Source: Bacteriovorax sp. BSW11_IV (lineage in GTDB: Bacteria > Bdellovibrionota > Bacteriovoracia > Bacteriovoracales > Bacteriovoracaceae). From it: a stretch of 64,000 nt of DNA. A program made the position numbers and the translations under genes. A model generated the notes under the pieces. It ran no database searches and was not told the origin of the DNA. It saw nothing but the letters and a program-made list of their open reading frames with translations. Position 1 is the first letter of the stretch. Every line of letters begins with the position of its first letter. The stretch lies in the NCBI RefSeq assembly GCF_000447755.1, contig NZ_AUNE01000003.1, forward strand, positions 1 through 64,000. Direction: 5' to 3'. Shown here one piece after another: positions 16,454 through 25,052 of this stretch.

Positions 16454-17773
16454 ATGAAAGCAAAACTATCACTACTACCAATATTTACGTTTCTTGCTAT
16501 TTTCATTGGAGTGGGAAGTTACCTTCATGCTCAGGGTGTAGACTATGCATTCTATCAATTCCCTGCACCTGTCGCGATTATCCCAGCTCTTATTTTGGCG
16601 GTTATTTTAGGAGGGAAGGATTTAACTTCAACTCTTGATACTCTAGTTCGAGGAGCTGGAAATAAAGATATTATTTCAATGTGCTTAATCTATCTTCTGG
16701 CCGGGGCCTTTGCCGTTGTTTCCAAGGCCTCAGGGGGAGTGGACTCCACTGTCAATTTTGGATTGAGTATCATTCCTCTGCAATTTATCATTCCAGGTCT
16801 TTTTGTAATTGCTGCCTTCGTGTCAACAGCTATGGGGACTTCGATGGGAACAATCGCTGCGATCTCACCGATTGCTTACGCTCTTGGTGAGAAGACGGGA
16901 ATTGACATGAGTCTTCTGGCCGGTGTTGTTTTAGGTGGCTCAATGTTTGGAGATAATTTATCGATAATTTCTGATACAACTATTGCAGCCACTCGTTCAC
17001 AGGGCTGTGCTATGAAGGATAAGTTTAGAGAGAATATTTATATTGCTCTTCCTGCGGCCATAATCACAATTCTCTTTCTATTTACAATTCCAGTAGAAAA
17101 CTTATCTTTAAAAATCGAAGATTATCACTTTATTAAAATTGCCCCATATCTGGCGATTTTAATCTTAGCACTTCTGGGGATAAATGTTTTCGTGGTGCTT
17201 ATGACGGGAGTTCTCTTTGCGGGCATCGTGGCCATGTCTGGGGTGAAAGATTATAGCTATCTGAAATTTTCTCAAGATATCTTTGAAGGCTTCAAATCAA
17301 TGCAGGAGATTTTTCTTCTCTCCATGTTTATTGGGGCATTGAGTGCAATTGTTAAATCGCAAGGAGGAATGAAGGTTCTACTTTATCCTATTGAAAAGGC
17401 CATCATTAAAGCTTCGGCCAAAAAAGGGCCACTTTCTAATCTTGTGAAAGAGTTTGGGGTTAGTATTATGGTATCGATTGTTGATATTTGTACTGCTAAT
17501 AATACAGTGGCCATTATTGTCACTGGTCCATTGGCCAGAGAGATTGTTGATAATCATGGCCTAAGCCCACGTCGCTCAGCGAGCTTAATGGATGTCTTTA
17601 GCTGTGTTTTTCAAGGCCTTATACCTTATGGTGCCCAGGCCCTATTGGTGGCGAGCTCATTTAAGCTCTCGCCATTTGAAGTCACGGCCACGGCCTATTA
17701 CTGCTGGGTGCTCGCTTTTGTTGCTGTCATAAATATTATTTATGTTTCATACCGAAAAAGTGCCTCATTTTAG
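16454..17773 (+). CDS. NhaC-family Na+/H+ antiporter
   Basis: 439 aa with about 11 hydrophobic segments and no signal peptide. Conserved membrane segments include GGSMFGDNLSIISDTTIAA (about 157-175) and DICTANNTVAIIVTGPLA (about 347-364), typical of NhaC/ion-transporter superfamily proteins. It probably exchanges cytoplasmic sodium for protons; a dicarboxylate or amino-acid role cannot be excluded for this branch. Downstream gene of the pair begun at 14924. Confidence 0.82.
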   Translation: MKAKLSLLPIFTFLAIFIGVGSYLHAQGVDYAFYQFPAPVAIIPALILAVILGGKDLTSTLDTLVRGAGNKDIISMCLIYLLAGAFAVVSKASGGVDSTVNFGLSIIPLQFIIPGLFVIAAFVSTAMGTSMGTIAAISPIAYALGEKTGIDMSLLAGVVLGGSMFGDNLSIISDTTIAATRSQGCAMKDKFRENIYIALPAAIITILFLFTIPVENLSLKIEDYHFIKIAPYLAILILALLGINVFVVLMTGVLFAGIVAMSGVKDYSYLKFSQDIFEGFKSMQEIFLLSMFIGALSAIVKSQGGMKVLLYPIEKAIIKASAKKGPLSNLVKEFGVSIMVSIVDICTANNTVAIIVTGPLAREIVDNHGLSPRRSASLMDVFSCVFQGLIPYGAQALLVASSFKLSPFEVTATAYYCWVLAFVAVINIIYVSYRKSASF

Positions 17774-17897
17774 GCCTTGAGTAGCGTCATATCATACTGT
17801 TTTCATGGGGCGTATTTGAAAAAAGTGCCCCTTATAACAAGGTCATGGCCGTTTCATCTATTTAAATTCTACAGTCCTGTAAACTTTTCAAACTTCA

Positions 17898-17926
17898 TTG
17901 AGAAGAGGGGTGCGTTGCGGTATAAC
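17898..17926 (+). promoter_or_regulatory. Sigma-70-type promoter of carD
   Basis: TTGAGA (17898-17903), 17-nt spacer, TATAAC (17921-17926). Predicted start near 17933, 24 nt before the carD ATG. This position argues against a longer CarD starting upstream. Confidence 0.7.
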
Positions 17927-17956
17927 AAATTCGATTTATCTGTTATGGAGGTCGAA

Positions 17957-18430
17957 ATGTTTAAAATTGGCGATCATGCTGTTTGTCCAGGCCATGGTGT
18001 GGGACAAATTTGTGATATCGAGGAGCGAGACTTCGGTGGGCAGAAGAAATACTTCTATATCATCAAGATTATTGCCAATGGGATGACTGTTATGGTGCCA
18101 ACTGACAGCGAGACTGGCGTACGCGGTCTTGTTGACGATGGTGAAATTGATGCTGTTTACGAGCTATTAGGTGACCATGACGTAAAAGTTGATAACTCAA
18201 CTTGGAATCGTCGTTATAGAGATTATATGACAAAACTTAAAACGGGATCGATCATTGAGATCGCTGACGTCTTAAGAGCACTGTTTCTTCTTAAACAAAA
18301 AAAGAATCTAAGCTTTGGCGAGAAGAAGATGTTAGAGCAGTGTCGTGATCTTATTTCCCAGGAAATTTCCCTATCAAAGGGAGTCGATAAGAAAGAAGTC
18401 GACGGCAATCTCGATTCATTTTTTAATTAA
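17957..18430 (+). CDS. CarD/CdnL-family RNA polymerase-binding regulator
   Basis: 157 aa. The N-terminal Tudor-like RNAP-interaction domain begins MFKIGDHAVCPGHGVGQI; the C-terminal part (about 75-157) is helical and includes WNRRYRDYMTKL, as in CdnL/CarD proteins that bind the polymerase beta subunit and stabilise open complexes. The start is set by GGAGGTC 5 nt upstream and by the promoter at 17898, even though the frame is open back to 17777. Monocistronic between its promoter and the terminator at 18434. Confidence 0.9.
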   Translation: MFKIGDHAVCPGHGVGQICDIEERDFGGQKKYFYIIKIIANGMTVMVPTDSETGVRGLVDDGEIDAVYELLGDHDVKVDNSTWNRRYRDYMTKLKTGSIIEIADVLRALFLLKQKKNLSFGEKKMLEQCRDLISQEISLSKGVDKKEVDGNLDSFFN

Positions 18431-18433
18431 TTA

Positions 18434-18460
18434 AAGGCCACTTAAAGGTGGCCTTTTTTT
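18434..18460 (+). terminator. Intrinsic terminator of carD
   Basis: AAGGCCAC (18434-18441) and GTGGCCTT (18448-18455) with a 6-nt loop, then a T-run to 18460. Confidence 0.92.
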
Positions 18461-18484
18461 ATGTCTTTCTTTTAAAATGGTCTC

Positions 18485-20488
18485 GTGAATACAAAATCTC
18501 CCTTTAAATTAAAATCTAAGTTCGATCCTTGTGGTGACCAGCCTGAGGCCATTCGTGCGCTTGTAAAGGGATTTGAAGAGGGGAAAAAGGAGCAAACACT
18601 CCTAGGTGTAACAGGTTCTGGTAAAACGTTTACCATGGCCAATGTCATCCAAAAACTTGGCAAAAAAACTTTGGTGTTGGCCCATAACAAAACTTTGGCC
18701 GCACAGCTTTATGCTGAGTTTAAAGAATTCTTTCCTGAAAATGCAGTAGAATACTTTGTCTCTTACTATGACTATTATCAGCCCGAGGCCTATGTGCCTG
18801 GGTCAGATACTTACATTGAAAAAGATTCGTCCATTAATGATGAAATTGATAAGCTTCGTCACGCGGCCACTCGGTCTCTTTTAGAGCGTGAAGATGTTAT
18901 CATTGTGGCCAGTGTGAGTTGTATCTACGGTATAGGTTCTCCTGAAGAATATTTTAATCAAAGAATTGATTTATTTGTTGGTGATATTGTCGATCGCGAC
19001 GAATTGTTAAAGCGTCTTGTTGCCATTCAGTTTGAAAGAAACGATGTGGATTTTTCTCGTGGTAAGTTTAGAGTTCGCGGAGATGTTGTAGAAGTGTTTC
19101 CGGCCCACGAAGAAAGTGATGTTGTTCGTATAGAATTTTTTGATGATGAAATTGAATCAATCTCCATGGTGGATCCACTGCGTGGGAGAGTGTTAAATCC
19201 TTTAAAGAAAATTTCAATCTATCCAAAATCACATTATGTTGTTGGCGAGGAAAGATTAGAAGAAGCAATTGAGACAATTAAAATTGAACTTCGTGAAAGA
19301 CTTACTGAATTGCAAGAACAAGAAAAACTTGTAGAAAGGCAAAGACTTGAGCAAAGAACGATGCTCGATCTTGAGATGTTAGAAGAAATGGGTTTTTGTT
19401 CTGGGATTGAAAACTACTCTCGCCATATGACTGGCTCTAAAGCTGGTGAGCCACCTCCAACATTAATAGATTATTTCAAAGATGATTACCTTCTTATAAT
19501 TGATGAGTCTCACATAACAGTCTCTCAGGTCGGAGGTATGTTCAGAGGGGATAGGGCGAGAAAAGAAAATCTTGTGAACTATGGTTTTCGTCTGCCAAGC
19601 GCTCTAGACAATAGGCCATTAAACTTCAAAGAATTTGAAGAGAGAAAAGATTATGTTCTCTATGTTTCTGCCACTCCTGCAGATTATGAGTTAGAGCACT
19701 CGGGTGGAGAGTATGTAGAACAGATTATCAGACCAACTGGTTTGTTAGATCCTAATATTGAAGTTCGCGATGCCAGTGACCAAGTTGATGACTTATTAGT
19801 AGAAGCTAAAAAAGTTATCAAAGAAGGCTTTAGAGTTCTTGTGACGACTTTAACTAAAAAATTGGCCGAAGAACTAACCAGTTACTACCAAAGTGTTGGT
19901 ATGCGCATTCGCTACCTTCACTCGGATATTGATACAATTGAAAGAATGGAAATTATCCGCGATCTTCGCTTAGGTGAGTTCGATATTCTGGTTGGAATCA
20001 ATCTATTACGAGAAGGATTAGATATTCCGGAAGTGGCACTTGTTGGTATTTTAGATGCAGACAAAGAAGGGTTTTTGCGTTCTGAAAGATCACTTATTCA
20101 GACCATTGGACGAGCTGCTAGAAATAGCGAGGGACGTGTTCTTCTTTATGCTTATAAAGAAACGAAAAGTATGGCACGCGCCATTAGTGAAACTAAGCGA
20201 AGAAGAGATATTCAAGAGCAGTACAATACTGATCATGGTATTACGCCGACAACTGTTAAAAAGTCTGTTTCTGGTGGAGTCATTGAAACACTTAGAGGCA
20301 ATAAGAAAAAATCTAAATCCAAAAAAGATGTTCAAAAAGAAGTACTTTCACTGAACTCTCTCGATCAAAAAATAGCTGAACTTCAAATTTTAATGAAGGA
20401 ATATTCTCGCGATTTGGAATTTGAAAAGGCCGCCGAAGTTCGTGATGAAATCAAGTCATTAAAAGAAGCTAGACTTCTCCTTTCATAG
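18485..20488 (+). CDS. uvrB: Excinuclease ABC subunit B
   Basis: DNA damage-verifying helicase-like subunit of nucleotide excision repair, acting with UvrA and UvrC. 667 aa, normal. Walker A GVTGSGKT (41-48), the beta-hairpin region [20 protein letters not shown], helicase motifs including IDESH and [10 protein letters not shown], and the C-terminal UVR motif ([16 protein letters not shown]) that binds UvrC. GTG start, with little Shine-Dalgarno sequence, immediately after the carD terminator. No obvious terminator follows; the next 209 nt are AT-rich. Confidence 0.97.
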   Translation: MNTKSPFKLKSKFDPCGDQPEAIRALVKGFEEGKKEQTLLGVTGSGKTFTMANVIQKLGKKTLVLAHNKTLAAQLYAEFKEFFPENAVEYFVSYYDYYQPEAYVPGSDTYIEKDSSINDEIDKLRHAATRSLLEREDVIIVASVSCIYGIGSPEEYFNQRIDLFVGDIVDRDELLKRLVAIQFERNDVDFSRGKFRVRGDVVEVFPAHEESDVVRIEFFDDEIESISMVDPLRGRVLNPLKKISIYPKSHYVVGEERLEEAIETIKIELRERLTELQEQEKLVERQRLEQRTMLDLEMLEEMGFCSGIENYSRHMTGSKAGEPPPTLIDYFKDDYLLIIDESHITVSQVGGMFRGDRARKENLVNYGFRLPSALDNRPLNFKEFEERKDYVLYVSATPADYELEHSGGEYVEQIIRPTGLLDPNIEVRDASDQVDDLLVEAKKVIKEGFRVLVTTLTKKLAEELTSYYQSVGMRIRYLHSDIDTIERMEIIRDLRLGEFDILVGINLLREGLDIPEVALVGILDADKEGFLRSERSLIQTIGRAARNSEGRVLLYAYKETKSMARAISETKRRRDIQEQYNTDHGITPTTVKKSVSGGVIETLRGNKKKSKSKKDVQKEVLSLNSLDQKIAELQILMKEYSRDLEFEKAAEVRDEIKSLKEARLLLS

Positions 20489-20697
20489 TTATTTATTTAA
20501 TTTTTCATACATTTAAATAGTTTTTATATCATAAGAATTGTGATTTAAATTTATTTAAACACCTAAAATTATATCAAAAATAAATTATTTTAATCATGAA
20601 AAAGTGATGATTCTCATTTTCTTTCCTATGACGCAAATGTATAAGCCTCCTAAATAATTTACCCGTAACTTTAACGCTCAACTTTAAAGGAGTCGCG

Positions 20698-21621
20698 ATG
20701 AAAAAGTTTTTATTGGCAGCCGTAATGGTTTTCAGTGCTCTATCTGCACAGGCCGTTAGCTTAACGTTCAAATTCGAAGTTTCTTCTTCAGGAACATCTC
20801 TTTATGCTTGTAACGCAGGTCTTAAGCACCTTGGTTACTCAACAAGAGTTTGTTATGAAAGAGCTAACCCAACTGTTTCTTGTAACCCTGCTCTTTGTGA
20901 GGAAGGTCAAGCGTGTAACTGTGTTTGTACAGGTGGTTTTGATGCTACTACAAATACATCTCGCGGAGATGGTGAGTACAGACTTGATTTCATGAGTGCT
21001 CGTGTTGCTAATTGGTCAGACAATGGTGAACTTCCAACTAATATCAGAAATATCAACAAAACAGCTGCAACAGCTCAGTACAATACTGTTGTAGAAGAAG
21101 CTGATAAATTCTCTAACCAACTTCTTAACCTAAGCTTCGAGCTAGGTTCTGAAAGATATGGTGCTGAGTACTACGTAGATGTATGTTTCAGAGCGCCACA
21201 AATCACTTACCCAGGTTCATACAACAACAGTGACAAACTTAACTGGGGTGTAGATCTATCTGCAACTATTACTGACATCGCAGGTGATAACGACACATAT
21301 GAGTGGGATCTTGGAACTACTGATACAGTATACCACCAAACTCCATACTACACACTTGCTGGTCTAACAGCTGAAGCTACTCTTTACTGTAAAACTAAGT
21401 CTGGTGAAGTCATCAGCAAAGTATACGGTGCTAGAACTTTCGACGCTGGTCAACTTGCTAACTTTGTAAAAGGTTACAACATGGCAAAAGACCTTAAGGG
21501 TTGTTATGTTCGTTACACTTTCAAAGAGACAAACAGAGAAGGTCTTACAAGTGTAAGAAAGTGGAAGAAGCAACAAGCTAGAGTTTGTACTTACTCTTCT
21601 TTCAACGAAGTTGCTGAATAA
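20698..21621 (+). CDS. Secreted Cys-rich protein A (first gene of secreted operon)
   Basis: 307 aa with a clear signal peptide (cleavage after AQA, residue 19). 13 Cys in the mature part, including CNPALCEEGQACNCVC. A diverged paralogue of the protein at 23286-24482: shared blocks are CNAGxxHxxxxTxVCY, NxR-N, SFxLGxERxxxEYxVDxC and a C-terminal Cys pair. AAAGGAG ribosome binding site. Codon choice resembles sucCD and flagellin, so expression is probably high. A GNRA-capped hairpin follows the gene. Family unknown; likely a cell-surface or released structural protein. Confidence 0.8.
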   Translation: MKKFLLAAVMVFSALSAQAVSLTFKFEVSSSGTSLYACNAGLKHLGYSTRVCYERANPTVSCNPALCEEGQACNCVCTGGFDATTNTSRGDGEYRLDFMSARVANWSDNGELPTNIRNINKTAATAQYNTVVEEADKFSNQLLNLSFELGSERYGAEYYVDVCFRAPQITYPGSYNNSDKLNWGVDLSATITDIAGDNDTYEWDLGTTDTVYHQTPYYTLAGLTAEATLYCKTKSGEVISKVYGARTFDAGQLANFVKGYNMAKDLKGCYVRYTFKETNREGLTSVRKWKKQQARVCTYSSFNEVAE

Positions 21622-21642
21622 TTTATTTTCAAAATAAATAAA

Positions 21643-21666
21643 TGGCCCAGGGGAAACCTTGGGCCA
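21643..21666 (+). other. Intercistronic hairpin with GAAA tetraloop
   Basis: TGGCCCAGG and CCTTGGGCCA form a roughly 10-bp stem (one G-U) capped by GAAA at 21653-21656. No T-run follows, so it is less likely a terminator than an mRNA processing or stability element separating the strongly expressed first gene from the rest of the operon. Confidence 0.6.
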
Positions 21667-21681
21667 ATTAAATGGGTCGTT

Positions 21682-23283
21682 ATGATTAGAATTCTTATTT
21701 GCTTTCTTTTATCATTTAAAGCTCTCGCATGTACTGATGTGTTGGTTCCTAGCGAGTTGAATATGGCCCTAGATCCTAAAAATGAATCTTTCTATTTCTA
21801 TAATGATCTCAGAGCGATTCATGACAGACCAAGTATAAGCGCAGAGAATTGTTTCAAAACAGCAGCTTCAAATAAGTACTTGATGTTTGCCGTTTCACTA
21901 GAGAACTTTGTTTTATCTGATGAATTTCTAACTTACTCGATTAATGATGATTTAACGATGCAAGGGGATTCTTGTTCGTTAAAGAATTCACCAGTTGAAA
22001 AACTTCAAACTAAAGATGAGCGCAATCAAAGACTAAGAGATAGAAGAGATCTACTTAATAGCTGTATTGTATATCAAGTTACTGACTTCTCTAAAGCAGG
22101 ACTTGTTTATCCCGAAAAACAACCAGGTTGTTCAGTTGAGCGTATTTCAAATAATGCGGCCAATTTTAAAGGACCATTTTGTTTTTTTAAGCCAAATGTA
22201 GATAGCTCAATTGTACTTAGCTTTGATGTGGCCCCTGAATGTTTAAGTTATGACTTTTTCAGATCAAATAAAATTAAAACATCTGATGCTCTTGGGATGC
22301 TTGCTATTTATGAAGCAGGTGATGCAAGTGGGAAGAGTTCGGATTTAACGGCCTTAAAACAGCTTCCATTTAGAGTGTCAGTAAATGCTGATGAAAATGT
22401 TGTAAAAACAAATAGTGATATCGGTGATAAGAGACCAACATGGCCAACAACATGGCCCGTTTCAAATCTCTTTTTAGCTGAACCAAAAATTGTTAACTCT
22501 TCAACGACATATGATGAAATCTATTTTCCCATTTTTGTCTCAAATATTTGTGAAAGAAAATGTGTTAATGATCTTTGCTCATCAGCATGTGATTACTCAC
22601 AACCAGTAGTTGCTGAGTACGCACTTTATGAAAATGTTAAGGGAAAAAAATCTCTTGTAACAGCTTGGTTTGATGGTGGGGTTGCTCCTGCAAATTGGCA
22701 AGGTATTTTGCAAGGTGTTGGGGCGAAACTTCAAAAGGGACTTCTTGTTCCTGAAGTTAAGTATACTGTTGAAATCAACTTTAAAGATCAAGAATTAAAC
22801 TATCTAGGGCTTAAGGGAAGAATCGAAAAACAAATTAGAATGAATCCAAATCAAATTCCTGGAATGAGACATGGTGGTACTTCAATTAATGAGATTCCAA
22901 CATTCAATAATATTGGAGAAATTGGAAAACTTCCGTTGATTAAAGATATCCAAGGGATTTACTTTAACGGAAAAGGCTTCACAGGTGTTAAAGACGCTCT
23001 TCGTTCTATATCACGATTCTTTAAGAGTTCTTTTTGGCCACCGTATTTTGAAGAAGTTTGTAATGGCAACTCGTGTGTTAAGAACGATAAATATGTTGGG
23101 AAGCTTATTCTAGATTTTACATTAATAGAAAAAAATAAAAAACTAAAAGTTAGTGAATATACATTCAGTCGCGAAGGAACATTTTTTGGAAATACAAGAT
23201 ATGAAAATTATCAGTTTCCGAAAAAAGATTGTGGCTTTGGAACAAATGACGACGAAGAAGAACTTCCGGATTTTGATTTTTAA
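21682..23283 (+). CDS. Secreted hypothetical protein B
   Basis: 533 aa. Signal peptide MIRILICFLLSFKALA, then a mature protein with 15 or so Cys, among them CERKCVNDLCSSACDY at about 290-305. The middle has WPTTWPVSNLFLAEP, and the C-terminus is acidic (NDDEEELPDFDF). Beta-rich by composition, no known motif. Two nt separate its stop from the next start. Position in the operon suggests it works with proteins A and C. Confidence 0.75.
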   Translation: MIRILICFLLSFKALACTDVLVPSELNMALDPKNESFYFYNDLRAIHDRPSISAENCFKTAASNKYLMFAVSLENFVLSDEFLTYSINDDLTMQGDSCSLKNSPVEKLQTKDERNQRLRDRRDLLNSCIVYQVTDFSKAGLVYPEKQPGCSVERISNNAANFKGPFCFFKPNVDSSIVLSFDVAPECLSYDFFRSNKIKTSDALGMLAIYEAGDASGKSSDLTALKQLPFRVSVNADENVVKTNSDIGDKRPTWPTTWPVSNLFLAEPKIVNSSTTYDEIYFPIFVSNICERKCVNDLCSSACDYSQPVVAEYALYENVKGKKSLVTAWFDGGVAPANWQGILQGVGAKLQKGLLVPEVKYTVEINFKDQELNYLGLKGRIEKQIRMNPNQIPGMRHGGTSINEIPTFNNIGEIGKLPLIKDIQGIYFNGKGFTGVKDALRSISRFFKSSFWPPYFEEVCNGNSCVKNDKYVGKLILDFTLIEKNKKLKVSEYTFSREGTFFGNTRYENYQFPKKDCGFGTNDDEEELPDFDF

Positions 23284-23285
23284 TT

Positions 23286-24482
23286 ATGCTTAAACTGATT
23301 GTAGCTTTATTTATTTTTTCATTCACGGCCCACGCTGGCAATAGTTGTCCTTCGTATAAGGCACAAGTTTGTCACGCCGGAAGCTCAGTGAACCCTCATT
23401 ATGTTGACATTTGCGTCAGCTTCTCCGCTCTTTGGGGGCATTTCACAACAGACGAATACGACTATTATGGACCATGTCGACTGAAGAATCTTAAAGATCC
23501 CTACGTATGTAATGCAGGGATGAGACATAAAGATGCTCAAACTCAAGTCTGTTATACAATTGAAAATGATGAGATTCATTATGTGAACGAATGTGGTGAT
23601 TCTTATAATTGTTATTGTTCACCGGCCGAAGTCGCTAACCAGTTTGACTTCTTTTCATATGTTCTCGGGGACTTTAATCCCTTTGATGAGTCTATTCAAA
23701 ATGTAAGAACTCAAAATACGTCAGCAGGTAAAGATACTTACAACGTTGCAACTTCTAATCCTCTATGGACAAGACTTATCACAGACAATGGTTTGTCCTT
23801 CAATCTTGGTACTGAAAGAATGAATGGAGAGTATTTTGTTGATATGTGTTGGGTTAATACGACTGGTGTTGATCAATACTCGCTTGATTTCAATATTAAT
23901 TCAATTATTGAATCTGCTGAGCATAATGGTGATAGCTATCCTGTTGCTTCAGGGCTTGTGACTAAATTTCAATTGCTATGCGATTACAATATTGATGGTC
24001 AGTATAATTCGAATTCTTTAACACTTGTTAAAGATACTGGTTACTCATCGTTCTCAGTAGGTTCATTTTTTGGAATGAATTATAAAGTTGAAAATGCTGA
24101 ATATTGTATACTTCGTCAAAAGTTAATGGAAACTAAGCCTGAATATTTAAGACCACATGACCTTAAAAAGATCGTGGTTCAAAATAATATGAAGGCTGAA
24201 GTTCAAGAGTACAATGAAGGACCAATTCAAATTTGTAATGTTCAGGCCAATAAAAAGAATGGAACGATTGAATCTACACCACCAATGACAGATGTTATGA
24301 AGTTTCAGTTCTCAAATAATGGATATACTTGTACACAACTTGAATTTCGCGACACAGATCACTTGAGACATTATCTCGTGACCTATGGGAAACAAAACGA
24401 ATTTTTAAAAATACATCAACACGATTACGTTGGAATTTGTAATAATACATGCGGCCCAATTCATGGGAATGGTGCCAATTAG
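23286..24482 (+). CDS. Secreted Cys-rich protein C, paralogue of A
   Basis: 398 aa. Signal peptide to residue 17 (TAHA). Shares with protein A the blocks YVCNAGMRHKDAQTQVCYT, NCYC, SFNLGTERMNGEYFVDMCW and LLCDYN, and adds about 90 residues at each end, the C-terminal one with CNNTCGPIHGNG. The conserved Cys positions imply the same disulfide pattern. Translationally coupled to its neighbours (2 nt and 10 nt gaps). Confidence 0.78.
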   Translation: MLKLIVALFIFSFTAHAGNSCPSYKAQVCHAGSSVNPHYVDICVSFSALWGHFTTDEYDYYGPCRLKNLKDPYVCNAGMRHKDAQTQVCYTIENDEIHYVNECGDSYNCYCSPAEVANQFDFFSYVLGDFNPFDESIQNVRTQNTSAGKDTYNVATSNPLWTRLITDNGLSFNLGTERMNGEYFVDMCWVNTTGVDQYSLDFNINSIIESAEHNGDSYPVASGLVTKFQLLCDYNIDGQYNSNSLTLVKDTGYSSFSVGSFFGMNYKVENAEYCILRQKLMETKPEYLRPHDLKKIVVQNNMKAEVQEYNEGPIQICNVQANKKNGTIESTPPMTDVMKFQFSNNGYTCTQLEFRDTDHLRHYLVTYGKQNEFLKIHQHDYVGICNNTCGPIHGNGAN

Positions 24483-24492
24483 GGAGATGAAT

Positions 24493-25032
24493 ATGAAAAA
24501 ACTTTTAGCAATGTTAACGCTTGTTGCTTCTCTTGCAGCTTTTGCTGGAGACGTAGATGATTTCTTTGGTGGTGGTGAAGATCAATTTGATTTTCAAAAT
24601 AGATTTTCTGATGCCGATATTCTAATGCAAGTAGACCGTGATGCGGCCGTAGCTTGTTATGGATCACTATGTACTCTTCACTCAGTAACTAATCGTTACG
24701 GTGGATTTGAAGTTGAATTCACAGTAGGAGAGAACCTAGGTAATTCTTCTTCAGGTGGCGCTGTTATTATTACAGGGGGCAAAGACGGATATGATACATG
24801 TGATACATGTAATGACGGAATCTCATGGGGTGTAACAGTTCGTTATAAAAAAGGTCAGTGTACTCAAACAATTAATGTTCCTAAATCAGTATACTATGCC
24901 ATCAATACTTATATGTATGGTCTTATTGATGAAGGTGGAGCAACGAGAAGAGGTTTCACTCCAGCTGATGAAGCAATGATTATGTTCTATACAACAATTA
25001 TGAGTAAAGCTTCTGGCTGTCAGATGCAATAA
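24493..25032 (+). CDS. Secreted hypothetical protein D
   Basis: 179 aa. ATG at 24493 chosen because AGGGAG lies 6 nt upstream; an in-frame ATG at 24487 is too close to it. Signal peptide ends near AAFA (residue 18). The mature N-terminus is acidic and Gly-rich (DDFFGGGEDQFDF). Cys pairs ACYGSLC and TCDTC suggest disulfides. No family recognised. Fourth gene of the secreted operon. Confidence 0.75.
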   Translation: MKKLLAMLTLVASLAAFAGDVDDFFGGGEDQFDFQNRFSDADILMQVDRDAAVACYGSLCTLHSVTNRYGGFEVEFTVGENLGNSSSGGAVIITGGKDGYDTCDTCNDGISWGVTVRYKKGQCTQTINVPKSVYYAINTYMYGLIDEGGATRRGFTPADEAMIMFYTTIMSKASGCQMQ

Positions 25033-25052
25033 TTTAAGACGGGTTTAAATTG

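Noticed and set aside
17777-17956. N-terminal extension of CarD
   Set aside because: The 60 extra residues do not fit the family, a promoter lies inside this stretch, and the ATG at 17957 has a strong ribosome binding site.
22693-22715. Sigma-54-like TTGGCAAGGTATTTTGC
   Set aside because: GG to GC spacing is 11 rather than 10 and it lies inside a coding sequence.
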